From the NCBI GenBank assembly GCA_018240435.1, contig JAFEFT010000037.1, forward strand, positions 38,687-102,686: a stretch of DNA of 64,000 nt, given 5' to 3'. Made by a program: the position numbers and the translations under genes. The notes under the pieces were generated by a model. That model saw only the letters and a program-made list of their open reading frames with translations, did no database searches and had not been told where the DNA came from. This stretch comes from Pseudomonadota bacterium. GTDB taxonomy: Bacteria > Pseudomonadota > Gammaproteobacteria > Xanthomonadales > Xanthomonadaceae. Positions 41,770-52,113 of the stretch are shown piece by piece. Numbering within the stretch: position 1 is the stretch's first letter; each line of letters starts with the position of its first letter.

Positions 41770-42660
41770 TTACTCGGCGCGCTCGGCCTGCGGGCGACGC
41801 GGGCCGCCCGGGCGGCCCTTGTTCGGCGGACGACGATCGCCGCGATCGCTGCGGCCACGCTCGTTGCCCGGACGACGCTCATCGCCGCTGGCGCGCTTCT
41901 TGCCTTCCTCGCTGGCGACCGGATTGCCGTCGGCATCGAGTTCGACGAATTCCTCGTCGCCACGGCCCACCATCGGTGCCGCTGCCTTGCCTTCCAGCAC
42001 GGCATCGGCGGCGGCGCGGGCGTACAGCTGCACGGCGCGGATGGCATCGTCGTTGCCGGGGATGGCGTAATCGACCAGCGACGGATCGTAATTGGTATCG
42101 ACCACCGCGATCACCGGAATGCCGAGCTTCTTGGCTTCCTTGACGGCGATGTCTTCGTGGCCGATGTCGATCACGAACAGCGCGTCGGGCAGGCGCTCGA
42201 GCGCCTTGATGCCGCCCAGCGAGGCGTCGAGTTTCTCGCGCTCGCGACGCAGGGTCAGCACTTCGTGCTTGACCAGCTTTTCGAAAGTGCCGTCGGTCTC
42301 GGCCGACTCCAACTCCTTCAGGCGCGACACCGATTGCTTGACGGTGCGGAAATTGGTGAGCGTGCCGCCGAGCCAGCGCTGGGTCATGTAGGGCATGCCG
42401 CAACGGATGGCTTCTTCCTTGATCGCCTCGCGCGCCGAGCGCTTGGTGCCGATGAACAGAATCTGGCCGCGCTTTTGCGCGATCGCCGACAGATAGTTCA
42501 TCGCGTCGGTGAACAGCGGGACGGTCTTTTCGAGATTGATGATGTGGATCTTGCCGCGCGCGCCGAAGATGTACGGCGCCATCCGCGGGTTCCAGTAGCG
42601 GGTCTGGTGGCCGAAATGCACGCCGGCTTCCAGCATCTGGCGCATGGTGACTTGAGGCAT
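41770..42660 (-). CDS. rpsB: 30S ribosomal protein S2 with a long basic C-terminal tail
   Basis: The 296-residue S2 has [49 protein letters not shown] and [22 protein letters not shown]. After the normal end (about residue 240) it carries a tail of roughly 45 residues rich in Arg, Gly, Pro and Glu ([17 protein letters not shown]), absent from E. coli S2 (241 aa). The tail is likely disordered and RNA-binding in character. The start is ATG 42660. The gene has a strong promoter and a long leader. Confidence 0.96.
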   Translation of the reverse strand: MPQVTMRQMLEAGVHFGHQTRYWNPRMAPYIFGARGKIHIINLEKTVPLFTDAMNYLSAIAQKRGQILFIGTKRSAREAIKEEAIRCGMPYMTQRWLGGTLTNFRTVKQSVSRLKELESAETDGTFEKLVKHEVLTLRREREKLDASLGGIKALERLPDALFVIDIGHEDIAVKEAKKLGIPVIAVVDTNYDPSLVDYAIPGNDDAIRAVQLYARAAADAVLEGKAAAPMVGRGDEEFVELDADGNPVASEEGKKRASGDERRPGNERGRSDRGDRRPPNKGRPGGPRRPQAERAE

Positions 42661-42928
42661 TGTGTTCACTCCTGAAAGGGAACCGGGTGCGTTGGCTCGG
42701 CGAGCGACCGCGAAGGTTGCGGTCATTCGACACTTGCGTCGTTCGCAAAGGCCGTCCAGCGTGGGACGGGGTGCTTGGCGTGCGACACGCACGGACGATT
42801 CCGGGGTTGGGCTTCCGCAGATCCCGCGGCAACGACCCCTTGCGGGGACCCCGGTGCCGGTTGACGACCTGCGTGTGGATTCGCCGATGACGCACGGCGT
42901 GGGCGGCGATGCGGGCGAGCTGCAAAGC
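42661..42928 (-). promoter_or_regulatory. rpsB 5' leader
   Basis: About 268 bases lie between the deduced transcription start and the rpsB ATG, with no credible gene. rpsB mRNA leaders in gammaproteobacteria bind S2 for autoregulation, and the length here is compatible with such an element. I could not fold it to a known consensus by eye. Confidence 0.4.
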
Positions 42929-42934
42929 TTGCCG

Positions 42935-42963
42935 ACTATACGCGAACACCGGCGCGAGGGCAA
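42935..42963 (-). promoter_or_regulatory. Sigma-70 promoter of rpsB
   Basis: Minus strand: -35 TTGCCC (42958-42963), a 17-bp spacer, then -10 TATAGT (42935-42940). Both hexamers are close to consensus and the spacing is ideal, which stands out in DNA this GC-rich. Transcription would start near 42928. Confidence 0.7.
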
Positions 42964-42980
42964 ATCGAATCGATGGAAAC

Positions 42981-43212
42981 TTCCCGAGTCCCGAGTAAAA
43001 GCCCCCCATCCCAACCTTCCCCCGCAAGCGGGGGAAGGGGCATTTTCTTGCCGGGTCCCGAGTCCCGAATAAAAGCACCCCCATCCCAACCTTCCCCCGC
43101 AAGCGGGGGAAGGAGCATTTTCTTGCCGAGTCCCGTTTCCCGCTTCCCGAGTCCCGCTTCCCGAGTCCCGCTTCCCGAGTCAAAAGTCCCAAGACCCAAG
43201 TCCCAGTCCCGT
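42981..43212. repeat. Composite repeat: two REP-like palindromes flanked by heptamer arrays
   Basis: A unit of about 73 bp is tandemly duplicated (about 42981-43052 and 43053-43126): CCCGAGT heptamers, TAAAAG, then the C-rich head and CCTTCCCCCGC / GCGGGGGAAGG stem, then CATTTTCTTGCC. After it come alternating heptamers TCCCGAG / TCCCGCT to about 43180 and AGTCCCA / AGACCCA to about 43204. All tracts keep a 7-bp period. It lies between the divergent rpsB and gcvPB. Confidence 0.88.
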
Positions 43213-43325
43213 TGTTGGCTGCGACGGCGGCCTTTGCGCCATCGCTCCATCGTGCGCCGCGCGTCGCCGATGGCGGCGCGCGCTATGGCAAACTACGCAC
43301 CTTCGCCAACATCGGTGTCGCATCC

Positions 43326-44900
43326 ATGCTGATCTTCGAGCAGTCCCAGCCCGGGCGCACCGCCGCCGCCCAGCTTCCGGCCGCCATCGCAACGCCCGAT
43401 CTGCCCGAACGATTCCTGCGCACCACGCCGATCGGCCTGCCCGAGGTGTCCGAGCTGCAGGCGGTGCGCCACTACACCAACCTGTCGCGCAAGAACTTCT
43501 CGATCGACACCCAGTTCTACCCGCTGGGCTCGTGCACGATGAAGTACAACCCGCGCGCCTGCCATACGCTGGCGATGCTCGATGGCTTCCTCGGCCGCCA
43601 TCCGTATGCGCCCGAGTCGCTGAGCCAGGGCTTCCTGTCGTGCATGTACGAGTTGCAGGAAATCCTCGCCGATGTCACCGGCATGAAGGGTGGCGTCAGC
43701 CTTGCGCCGATGGCCGGTGCCCAGGGCGAGTTCGCCGGGGTGGCGATGATCGTCGCCTACCACAAGCATCGCGGCGATCTCGAACGCACCGAGATCATCG
43801 TCCCCGACGCCGCCCACGGTACCAACCCGGCCACCGCGACGGTGTGCGGCTGCAGCGTGCGCGAGATCCCGACGCTGGCCAACGGCGACATCGACATTGA
43901 GGCGCTGAAGAAGGTGCTCGGCCCGAAGACCGCCGGCATCATGCTGACCAATCCGTCGACCATCGGCGTGTTCGAGCGCCGCATCGTCGAAATCGCCAAA
44001 CTCGTGCACGAGGCCGGCGGCCTGCTGTATTACGACGGTGCCAACCTCAACGCCATCCTCGGCAAGGTGCGGCCCGGCGACATGGGCTTCGACGCCATCC
44101 ACATGAACCTGCACAAGACCTTCAGCACGCCGCATGGCGGTGGCGGCCCGGGTGCCGGTGCGGTGGGTGTGAGCGAAAGGTTGAAACCCTTCCTGCCGAT
44201 TCCGATGATCGAAAAACTCGAGCATCGTCCGCACGCGGCGGCGGCTGTCGCGCCGGCGCACAAGGGCGGCCGTTACACCAAGGCCAAGCACAAGCCGGCC
44301 ACGGTCGCCGCGCCGGTGGCGGTGGACCATCACGACGCCGGCCCGTGGTATCGCTTCGTGCGCAAGAAGGATCGGCCGCTGTCGATCGGTCGGTTGTCGG
44401 CGTTCGCCGGCAATGCCGGCGTGCTGCTGCGCGCTTATGTGTACGCACGCATGCTCGGCCGCGAGGGCATGCCGCGGGTGGCCGAGTACGCCACCCTCAA
44501 CGCCAATTACCTCGCCGCGCAACTGCGCAAGCGTGGCTATACGCTGGCCTATCCCGAGCGCCGCGCCTCGCACGAGTTCATCGTCACCGTCGCCCCGCAG
44601 AAGAAGGCCAACGGCGTCACCGCGCTGGATTTCTCCAAGTCGCTGCTCGATCACGGCATCCACGCGCCGACCAATTATTTCCCGCTGCTGGTGCCCGAGT
44701 GCCTGTTGATCGAGCCGACCGAGACCGAGAGCAAGGACACCCTCGATCGCTTCGTCGTCGTCATGAAGATGTTGCTCGACAAGGCGGCCAACAATCCCGA
44801 GTGGATGAAGGGCGCGCCCTACACCTTGCCGGTGCGCCGGCTCGACGATGTCAAGGCGGCGAAGGAACTCGATCTGGCCTACATCCCCAAGACCGCCTGA
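43326..44900 (+). CDS. gcvPB: Glycine dehydrogenase (decarboxylating) subunit 2
   Basis: The 524-residue PLP enzyme is the C-terminal half of glycine-cleavage P-protein. It has [26 protein letters not shown], the PLP Lys in [18 protein letters not shown] and [15 protein letters not shown]. It needs the GcvPA partner, which is not in the window. Compared with B. subtilis GcvPB, a stretch of roughly 45 residues (near residues 300-345, Ala/His/Lys-rich, with [14 protein letters not shown]) is inserted before the RPLSIGRL segment. The start is ATG 43326; the upstream 110 bases hold no gene. Confidence 0.93.
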   Translation: MLIFEQSQPGRTAAAQLPAAIATPDLPERFLRTTPIGLPEVSELQAVRHYTNLSRKNFSIDTQFYPLGSCTMKYNPRACHTLAMLDGFLGRHPYAPESLSQGFLSCMYELQEILADVTGMKGGVSLAPMAGAQGEFAGVAMIVAYHKHRGDLERTEIIVPDAAHGTNPATATVCGCSVREIPTLANGDIDIEALKKVLGPKTAGIMLTNPSTIGVFERRIVEIAKLVHEAGGLLYYDGANLNAILGKVRPGDMGFDAIHMNLHKTFSTPHGGGGPGAGAVGVSERLKPFLPIPMIEKLEHRPHAAAAVAPAHKGGRYTKAKHKPATVAAPVAVDHHDAGPWYRFVRKKDRPLSIGRLSAFAGNAGVLLRAYVYARMLGREGMPRVAEYATLNANYLAAQLRKRGYTLAYPERRASHEFIVTVAPQKKANGVTALDFSKSLLDHGIHAPTNYFPLLVPECLLIEPTETESKDTLDRFVVVMKMLLDKAANNPEWMKGAPYTLPVRRLDDVKAAKELDLAYIPKTA

Positions 44901-44927
44901 GCCGGACCGGTTACGGGGGCCGCCACC

Positions 44928-45317
44928 ATGCCAGCCGAACTCAACTCGCACTTGCCGCGTGGGCCGGCGGGCGCATGGCGGGCGCTGAAGTGGTCGCTCA
45001 AGGGCATCGGCATCTGCTGGCGCACCGAGGAATCGTTCCGTCTGGAGGGCTGGCTGCTGCTGGTGTTCGTTCCGGCCGGCATCTGGCTGGCGCACGATGG
45101 CATCGAACGCGCCATCCTGCTCGGTTCGCTGGCGCCGGTGCTGGCCGCCGAGCTGCTCAATTCGGCGATCGAGGCGCTGATCGAGCGGTATGGCGCCGAA
45201 CACCATGAAATGGCCGGACGCGCCAAGGACATGGGCTCGGCGGCGGTGTTCCTGCTGATGATGAACGTGTTGCTGTGCTGGGGCTTGATCCTGATTCCGC
45301 GCTGGCTCGCGCACTGA
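44928..45317 (+). CDS. dgkA: Diacylglycerol kinase
   Basis: The 129-residue protein has a short amphipathic N-terminus and three membrane helices, with the active-site Glu in AAELLNSAIEALIER and GRAKDMGSAAVFL. It phosphorylates diacylglycerol released by periplasmic glucan or lipid A modification, returning it to phospholipid synthesis. The start is ATG 44928. Confidence 0.95.
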   Translation: MPAELNSHLPRGPAGAWRALKWSLKGIGICWRTEESFRLEGWLLLVFVPAGIWLAHDGIERAILLGSLAPVLAAELLNSAIEALIERYGAEHHEMAGRAKDMGSAAVFLLMMNVLLCWGLILIPRWLAH

Positions 45318-45336
45318 CGACGACAGGAACGGCCCC

Positions 45337-46092
<756 letters not shown>

Positions 46093-46110
46093 CCTGCTGA
46101 AGGAATTGCC

Positions 46111-46740
46111 ATGGCCTTGCTGTTGCGCGTCGTCATCCTCGTTCTGCTGCTGGCGTTGAGCTCGTGCGGTTACAACAAGATCCAGGCGCTCGACGAGCAA
46201 ACCAAGGCCAACTGGTCGGAGGTCGTCAACCAGTACCAGCGCCGCGCCGATCTGGTGCCCAACCTGGTGGCGACGGTGAAGGGCTACGCGCAGCAGGAGA
46301 AGGACATCCTGATCCAGGTGACGCAGGCGCGCTCGCGCGTCGGCTCGCTGCAGATCACGCCGGAACTGGCCAGCGACCCGGAAAAACTCAAGCAGTTCCA
46401 GGACGCGCAGGGCCAGCTCGGCGCGGCGCTGTCGCGGCTGCTGGTGGTGAGCGAAAATTATCCGAACCTGAAATCCGACCAGTCCTTCCGTGATCTGCAA
46501 GCGCAACTGGAAGGCACCGAGAATCGCATCACGGTGGCGCGCAACCGCTACATCCAGTCGGTCGCCGACTACAACACCTACCTGCGCTCGTTTCCGCAAA
46601 ACATGACGGCGAAGATGTTCGGCTACCAGATCAAGCCCAACTTCGCCGTCGCCAACGAGGCGCAGATCGCGGCGCCGCCGAAGGTGGATTTCGACGCGCC
46701 GTCGGCGCCCGCCGCGTCGCCATCGCCGGCAGGAGGCTGA
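46111..46740 (+). CDS. lemA: LemA family lipoprotein
   Basis: The 209-residue protein has a lipobox (LALSSC, Cys19), then the LemA helical domain: YNKIQALDEQTKANWSEVVNQYQRRADLVPNLVATVKGYA and ARNRYIQSVADYNTYLRSFP. LemA proteins form a helical bundle at the inner membrane of unknown function, usually beside TPM-domain genes. Here three TPM genes follow directly. Confidence 0.93.
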   Translation: MALLLRVVILVLLLALSSCGYNKIQALDEQTKANWSEVVNQYQRRADLVPNLVATVKGYAQQEKDILIQVTQARSRVGSLQITPELASDPEKLKQFQDAQGQLGAALSRLLVVSENYPNLKSDQSFRDLQAQLEGTENRITVARNRYIQSVADYNTYLRSFPQNMTAKMFGYQIKPNFAVANEAQIAAPPKVDFDAPSAPAASPSPAGG

Positions 46741-46758
46741 GCGCGCGAGGCGACGCCG

Positions 46759-47628
46759 ATGTCGCGACCGGTTCACGCCGCGCTGGTGATGCTGCTCGTC
46801 CTGCTGGCCGGGCTGGCGATCGCGCAGGCGGTGCCGGTGCCGGCGCTCTCCGCGCACGTCACCGACCAGACCGGCACGCTCGACGCCAATCAGCGACAAG
46901 TGCTGGAAGCGAGCCTGGCCGCCTTCGAGCAACGCAAGGGCAGCCAGGTGGCCATCCTGATCGTGCCCACCACCGGTGACCAGACCCTCGAGCAGTATTC
47001 GATCCGCGTGGTGGATGCCTGGAAACTCGGCCGCAAGGGCGTCGACGACGGCATCCTGGTGCTGGTCGCCAAGGACGACCACAAGGTTCGCATCGAGGTC
47101 GGGCGCGGGCTGGAAGGCGCGGTTCCGGACGCGCTGGCCAATCGGATCATCGACGAGGTCATCGTGCCGAAGTTCAAGCGCGGCGATTTCGCCGGGGGTC
47201 TGGACGATGGCATCGCGCGCCTGATCGGTTTGGTCGACGGCGAGCCGTTGCCGCCGCCGGCCAGTGTGCACGGCGCCGGCGACGATGCGACCGGGGTGGT
47301 CGGTGCGAGTTTCATCGTCTTCTTGTTCGGCACGGCGATACTGGGCTGGTTGCCGGGCATCGTGCGCGGGCTGCTGATCGCGGCGGCGATCATCGGCGTC
47401 GGTCACGCCAATCACGCACCGTTGGCACTGTCGCTGGCGTTGGCGATCGTCTCGTTCATGCTGTCGCTGGTGAATTGGCGCGGCGGCGGTGGCCATACCG
47501 GCAGTGGCGGGTCGGGAAGCTGGGGCGGCTGGAGTGGCGGTTCCTCCGGCGGTGGCGGCTTCGGTGGCGGCGGCTTCAGCGGCGGTGGTGGCGGCTTCAG
47601 TGGCGGTGGTGCTTCGGGAGGATGGTGA
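46759..47628 (+). CDS. TPM-domain protein (YgcG family) with Gly-rich tail, first copy
   Basis: The 289-residue product has a signal peptide, a TPM domain (about residues 35-150, VTDQTGTLDANQRQVLEASLAAFEQRKGSQVAILIVPTT), two or more hydrophobic helices (about 175-235) and a Gly/Ser tail ending SGGW. TPM domains occur in Psb32 and YgcG proteins and have been linked to membrane-protein repair or acid phosphatase activity; the role here is unknown. Its stop overlaps the next start (TGATG). Confidence 0.9.
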   Translation: MSRPVHAALVMLLVLLAGLAIAQAVPVPALSAHVTDQTGTLDANQRQVLEASLAAFEQRKGSQVAILIVPTTGDQTLEQYSIRVVDAWKLGRKGVDDGILVLVAKDDHKVRIEVGRGLEGAVPDALANRIIDEVIVPKFKRGDFAGGLDDGIARLIGLVDGEPLPPPASVHGAGDDATGVVGASFIVFLFGTAILGWLPGIVRGLLIAAAIIGVGHANHAPLALSLALAIVSFMLSLVNWRGGGGHTGSGGSGSWGGWSGGSSGGGGFGGGGFSGGGGGFSGGGASGGW

Positions 47629-48599
47629 TGCCGCGTCCGATCCACGACATGCGTTCATCGATGCGCCTCGTTGCGCTTCTCGCGCTGCTGTTGTTCGCCT
47701 GCGGCGCGGGAGTCGGCGCGGCAAGGGCCGAAGTGGCTGCGGTACCCGGGTTGAAGGGGCACGTCGTCAACCTGACGTCGATGCTCACCGCGGCGCAGGT
47801 GCAGGCGCTGGAGGCGAAGCTGGCCGCGTTCGAGCAGGCCAGGGGCCGGCGAATCGCGGTGTTGCTGGTCGAAAACACCGGTGACGAAAGCGGCGCGCAA
47901 TACTCGAACCGGGTGTTCGATGCATGGAAGCTCGGCGACAGCGACGTGCTCATCCTGGTCACCGAAAATCCCTACAACGAACGCATCACTCCCGGTCGTG
48001 CGCTCGGGGCCGTGTTCACGATTCCCGTCATCAAGCGCATCCTCGATGAAGACATGTCGTGGCCGCGCGTCAAGCTGGGCGACATCGATGGCGAGATCAA
48101 CGGCGGCGTCGACCGCATCATCCGGCTTGAAAACGGCGAGGCCATGCCGCCGCCGCCGAAGCCGGAGGGCAGTTTCAAAGGGTCGCTGCGGGACGCCATC
48201 TCGCCGCCGCCATTGGCGATGGGCCCGTGGCTGTGGATGATCGTCGGCCTGCCGTTCGTGTTCGCCTTCGCCTCCGCTTTCCTCGGCGGCAAGGCCGCAT
48301 TGTTGCGTGGCTGCGTCACGTTGCCGGTGATTGCAGGCTTTGTGCTGCTGCTCGGAGCGGGCTGGCTGTTCGCGCTGCTGCTGGGTGCGATCGCTTTCCT
48401 TCTTGCGATGCGATTTGACATGGGCGCATTGCCGGAGGCCAGCGGAGATTCGGTCGATCGACCGGGCCATGGGGGCTCGTTGGGCAGCGTCGCCTGGTCG
48501 TTGCTGCGCATCGCCGGCAGCGGCGTCCTCAGCCGTGGCGGCGGTTTCGGCGGTGGCGGTGGCAGGTTCGGTGGCGGTGGCGCATCGGGGAGATGGTGA
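47628..48599 (+). CDS. TPM-domain protein with Gly-rich tail, second copy
   Basis: The 323-residue paralogue of the upstream gene has a signal peptide, a TPM domain ([40 protein letters not shown]), three hydrophobic segments and a Gly/Phe tail ending ASGRW. The metal-binding stretch after ILVTENPYN is shorter than in copy 1, lacking the VRIEVGRGLEG segment (here [12 protein letters not shown]). I chose ATG 47628 (TGATG overlap); ATG 47622 is also in frame. Confidence 0.85.
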   Translation: MPRPIHDMRSSMRLVALLALLLFACGAGVGAARAEVAAVPGLKGHVVNLTSMLTAAQVQALEAKLAAFEQARGRRIAVLLVENTGDESGAQYSNRVFDAWKLGDSDVLILVTENPYNERITPGRALGAVFTIPVIKRILDEDMSWPRVKLGDIDGEINGGVDRIIRLENGEAMPPPPKPEGSFKGSLRDAISPPPLAMGPWLWMIVGLPFVFAFASAFLGGKAALLRGCVTLPVIAGFVLLLGAGWLFALLLGAIAFLLAMRFDMGALPEASGDSVDRPGHGGSLGSVAWSLLRIAGSGVLSRGGGFGGGGGRFGGGGASGRW

Positions 48600-49105
48600 T
48601 GGCAGGCACATTCGCGCGAACGATGAAACATCTGGGCACGGGGACCGGCGCCGTGCGTCGCCGTTTCGATGGCGCGGTGATGGCGCGCATCGGCGATGCC
48701 ATCGTCGCGGCCGAGCGCGGCCATGCCGGCGAGATCCGTTTCGCGGTCGAGGCGGCGCTGCCGGTGCGGACGCTGGCGCGCCATCCGGATGCGCGCAGCC
48801 GCGCGGTCGAGATGTTCTCGCAACTGCGAGTCTGGGATACCGAGGACAACACCGGCGTGCTGGTGTATCTGCTGTGGGCCGAGCGAGCGATCGAGATCGT
48901 GGCCGATCGCGGCATTTCCAGGTTGGTCGCAGCCGATGCCTGGCAGGTGCCCTGCAACCGCCTGGCCGCGCGCCTGCGCCAGGGCGACGACGTCGCCGAG
49001 GCGGTGTGCGAATGCGTGGCCGCCATCGGCGACATCCTGCGCGGCGCGCTGCCGGCGGCGGGGCAAACGCCCGACGAGCTGCCGGACACGCCGGTGATCG
49101 TCTGA
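48599..49105 (+). CDS. TPM-domain protein, short cytoplasmic copy
   Basis: The 168-residue protein has a TPM domain only ([25 protein letters not shown] ... [24 protein letters not shown]), no signal peptide, no membrane helix and no Gly-rich tail. This short form often follows the two secreted forms in LemA/YgcG clusters. The start ATG 48599 overlaps the upstream stop (TGATG); ATG 48593 is an alternative. Confidence 0.85.
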   Translation: MAGTFARTMKHLGTGTGAVRRRFDGAVMARIGDAIVAAERGHAGEIRFAVEAALPVRTLARHPDARSRAVEMFSQLRVWDTEDNTGVLVYLLWAERAIEIVADRGISRLVAADAWQVPCNRLAARLRQGDDVAEAVCECVAAIGDILRGALPAAGQTPDELPDTPVIV

Positions 49106-49188
49106 GAGACTGCGAATTTCCGGCCTCCGGCGCTGGCGCCGGCGGCCATCTGCGACAATGGCCGCCTGATTCAGGCTCTCCGACAGGC

Positions 49189-50118
49189 ATGACCCACTAC
49201 TTTCACGACATCGATCCGATCGCTCTGCGCCTGCCGGGCTTCGATCTGTTCGGCACGCACTACCAGCCGGCGATCCACTGGTACGGGGTGATGTACCTGC
49301 TGGCATTCATCGCCGCGTGGTGGCTGGGCGCGCGTCGGGTCCGGGCAGGCCGCTTGCCGGGAGTGGACGCGCAGTCCTACGGCGATCTGATGTTCTACGG
49401 CATGCTCGGCGTCGTCCTCGGCGGCCGGCTGTGGTACATGCTCACCTATGTCTCGCCGGTCTGGATCATCCATGACCCGGGTGCCATCTTGCGCGTCTGG
49501 GATGGTGGCATGAGCTTTCACGGCGGCCTGCTGGGCGTGCTCACCGCCTGCTGGTGGTGGTCGCGTCGGCACCGTCTGCATTTTTTCGACACGATGGATT
49601 TCATCGCGCCGCTGGTGCCGCCGGGATTGTTCTTCGGCCGGCTCGGCAACTTCATCAATGGCGAGCTGTGGGGCAAGCCCAGCCAGGTGGCGTGGGCGGT
49701 GATCTTTCCCAAGGGCATCACCGCCGGGCCGTACCAGAATCTCGATGAAGGGCAGTTGCGCACGCTCGCGCATCAGGGCGCGCTGGAGGCGTGGGCGCGG
49801 CATCCGTCGCAGATCTATGAAGCGGCGCTGGAAGGGCTGGTGATGTTCATTGTGCTGTTCGGCTGGTCGGCGACGCCGCGGCGGCGCTACACCATCTCCG
49901 GCTTGTTCGCGCTGATGTATGGCTGCTTCCGCTTCGCGGTGGAATTCGTGCGCGTGCCCGACGAGCAGCTCGGCTATCTCGCTTTCGGCTGGTTGACGAT
50001 GGGGCAGGTGCAGTCGATCCCGCTGATCGCGCTCGGCATCGTGCTGTTGTGGCTGGCGCGCAAGTCGCCGGTGCTTGTTCCAGAGGACAGAGGACAGAGG
50101 ACAGAAGGTGGGCAGTAG
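49189..50118 (+). CDS. lgt: Prolipoprotein diacylglyceryl transferase
   Basis: The 309-residue membrane enzyme has about seven helices and the Lgt signature [15 protein letters not shown], plus MSFHGGLLG and [12 protein letters not shown]. It attaches diacylglycerol to lipobox cysteines. The last residues ([12 protein letters not shown]) come from a GAGGACA heptamer array that replaced the original 3' end. The lgt-thyA order is conserved in proteobacteria. Confidence 0.95.
   Translation: MTHYFHDIDPIALRLPGFDLFGTHYQPAIHWYGVMYLLAFIAAWWLGARRVRAGRLPGVDAQSYGDLMFYGMLGVVLGGRLWYMLTYVSPVWIIHDPGAILRVWDGGMSFHGGLLGVLTACWWWSRRHRLHFFDTMDFIAPLVPPGLFFGRLGNFINGELWGKPSQVAWAVIFPKGITAGPYQNLDEGQLRTLAHQGALEAWARHPSQIYEAALEGLVMFIVLFGWSATPRRRYTISGLFALMYGCFRFAVEFVRVPDEQLGYLAFGWLTMGQVQSIPLIALGIVLLWLARKSPVLVPEDRGQRTEGGQ
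50083..50110 (+). repeat. Heptamer array, GAGGACA, at the lgt 3' end
   Basis: Three GAGGACA units and a degenerate fourth (GAAGGTG) run through the last codons of lgt. Unlike the other arrays this one is translated, adding a hydrophilic tail. Confidence 0.85.
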
Positions 50119-50140
50119 TCAGTACGCCGTCGCGAACCAG

Positions 50141-50168
50141 GAACTACGAACTACGAACTACGAACTAC
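50141..50168 (+). repeat. Heptamer array, GAACTAC, 4 units
   Basis: Four exact GAACTAC units end 11 bases before the thyA ATG. It is a third heptamer type with the same 7-bp period, so it occupies the ribosome-binding zone of thyA, where no Shine-Dalgarno sequence is visible. Confidence 0.88.
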
Positions 50169-50179
50169 AAACTCACCCA

Positions 50180-50974
50180 ATGCGCCAATACCTCGAACTC
50201 CTCCGTCACGTGCTCGAACGCGGCGCGCACAAGTCCGACCGCACCGGCACCGGCACGCGCAGCGTGTTCGGCTGGCAGATGCGGTTCGATCTGAGCGAGG
50301 GCTTTCCGCTGGTCACGACGAAGAAGCTGCACCTGCGCTCGATCGTGCACGAGTTGCTGTGGTTCTTGCGTGGCGAAACCAACATCGCTTACCTGCGCGA
50401 CAACAAAGTATCGATCTGGGACGAATGGGCCGATGCCGACGGCGAGCTCGGCCCGGTGTACGGCAAGCAGTGGCGGCGTTGGGCGGGTGCCGATGGCGTG
50501 GAGATCGACCAGCTGCGCTGGGTGATCGACGAGATCGGTCGCAACCCGGATTCGCGGCGGTTGATCGTCTCGGCCTGGAATGTCGCCGACCTTCCGAAGA
50601 TGGCGCTGATGCCCTGCCACACGCTGTTTCAGTTCTACGTCGTCGACGGCAAGCTGAGCTGCCAGCTCTACCAGCGCAGCGCCGACATCTTCCTCGGCGT
50701 GCCGTTCAACATCGCCAGCTATGCGCTGCTCACCCACATGGTGGCGCAGGCATGCGGCCTGGGCGTGGGCGATTTCGTGCACACGCTCGGCGACGCCCAT
50801 CTGTACGACAATCACCTCGAGCAGGCGCGCGAGCAGCTGTCGCGGGCGCCGCGCCCGCTGCCGAGACTGCGCTTGAATCCGGATGTCGGCAGCGTGTTCG
50901 CGTTCCGTTTCGCGGATGTGGCCGTCGAACACTACGATCCGCATCCGGCGATCAAGGCGCCGGTGGCGGTGTGA
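50180..50974 (+). CDS. thyA: Thymidylate synthase
   Basis: The 264-residue ThyA has [34 protein letters not shown], the catalytic Cys in [12 protein letters not shown], and the dUMP site [20 protein letters not shown]. It makes dTMP and dihydrofolate, which FolA (two genes downstream) reduces. The start ATG 50180 directly follows a heptamer array. Confidence 0.97.
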   Translation: MRQYLELLRHVLERGAHKSDRTGTGTRSVFGWQMRFDLSEGFPLVTTKKLHLRSIVHELLWFLRGETNIAYLRDNKVSIWDEWADADGELGPVYGKQWRRWAGADGVEIDQLRWVIDEIGRNPDSRRLIVSAWNVADLPKMALMPCHTLFQFYVVDGKLSCQLYQRSADIFLGVPFNIASYALLTHMVAQACGLGVGDFVHTLGDAHLYDNHLEQAREQLSRAPRPLPRLRLNPDVGSVFAFRFADVAVEHYDPHPAIKAPVAV

Positions 50975-50997
50975 GAGGCTACCGCGGGGAGGCGGAC

Positions 50998-52092
50998 ATG
51001 CACGCACGACATTTCACGATGGCGTTGACACTGGCGATGGCGGCATCGCCCGCGGCTGCCGTGGCGCAACGGCTCGACACCTTCGCCGGCACGATCGATC
51101 TGCCGTTCGCCTTCCACCGGCTGGAACGGATCGACCGCGCCGGCAACAGCGCGCTGGAGTTCTCGGCCGACCAGCGACAGTGGCTGGCGATCGACTCCGG
51201 CGCGCAGGCCGGGGCGCAGGCGCAGGTCGAGGTGAACTACTGGGTGCCGGCGAAAGGCGCGGCCGACGAGCGGCTGCGTGCGCTGCTGCGGCAGCCGGGC
51301 GTACACCAGGTGCAGGCGGTGAAGCTGGCCGCCTTCCCGGCATCGCGGTTCATCCGCCGGTGGCGTGATGCCGACGGCGAGGAGCGGGCGGCAACGGTGC
51401 TGGTGGCGACGATCAACAATGCCTTGCTGACGGTGCAGCTGGAAGCGCCGGCGACGGGCGACCCTGACGCCTTGGCAGCGCCGGCCGTGAGTGGATTCGC
51501 GCTCGATTTCGACTCCGCCCTCGCCAGTCGCCGCCGTTTCGATGCCGCGGCGGCCGAGGCCAGCGCCGGCATGCGCATGCGCACCGCGACCGGCGACTAC
51601 GCCGCCGGCGGCATGACGCCACGGCTGCTGGATGTCTGGACGCAGTACGCCGGCGACGGCCGCGTGCTCGCCGAGCGCACCGCCTATTCGTTTGCCCGTG
51701 CCGGCTTCTGGCGCGGCCAGGTGATGAGCTTCGCCAGCGCCTGCGGCATCGCCGATGGTGCCGTGGCGGCGAGCCGGCTGGCCCATTTCCAGCCCGATTC
51801 GTCGTTCTCGCGGGTGGTCGCGCAAGACCCGCCGGTGGCCACGCGCATCGGCGGCCTGCAGGCCAGCGCGTACGGTTTCAAGATGGTCTCCACGCACGGG
51901 TCGTTCGGCCCGGCGCTCGCCGGCACGCGCACGATCGCCACGGCGGGCGCTGCCTGGTACGCGTTCGATTTCATCAGCAGCGACGGCGCGGCGTTCGTCA
52001 CCGATCTGCGCGCCCAGGTCGATGCGCGAGCGCTGGCCTGTGCGCCGCGCGCGCTGCTGACGCTCGACCCGCCGCCAACGTCGGCTCCTTGA
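50998..52092 (+). CDS. Exported protein of unknown function
   Basis: The 364-residue product has a clear signal peptide (hydrophobic MALTLAMAASPAAAVA, cleavage near AQR) and a strong ribosome site (GGGGAGGCGGAC). The mature part is predicted beta-rich, with WYAFDFISSDGAAFVTDLRAQVDARALACAP near the end. I recognise no family, catalytic motif or transmembrane helix; it is probably periplasmic. It lies between thyA and folA but nothing suggests a nucleotide role. Confidence 0.75.
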   Translation: MHARHFTMALTLAMAASPAAAVAQRLDTFAGTIDLPFAFHRLERIDRAGNSALEFSADQRQWLAIDSGAQAGAQAQVEVNYWVPAKGAADERLRALLRQPGVHQVQAVKLAAFPASRFIRRWRDADGEERAATVLVATINNALLTVQLEAPATGDPDALAAPAVSGFALDFDSALASRRRFDAAAAEASAGMRMRTATGDYAAGGMTPRLLDVWTQYAGDGRVLAERTAYSFARAGFWRGQVMSFASACGIADGAVAASRLAHFQPDSSFSRVVAQDPPVATRIGGLQASAYGFKMVSTHGSFGPALAGTRTIATAGAAWYAFDFISSDGAAFVTDLRAQVDARALACAPRALLTLDPPPTSAP

Positions 52093-52113
52093 ACAGCGTT
52101 CGGCGAGCGCCCC

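Noticed and set aside
42981-43212. CRISPR-like direct repeats near gcvPB
   Set aside because: Only two copies of a 73-bp unit containing REP-type hairpins; no unique spacers.
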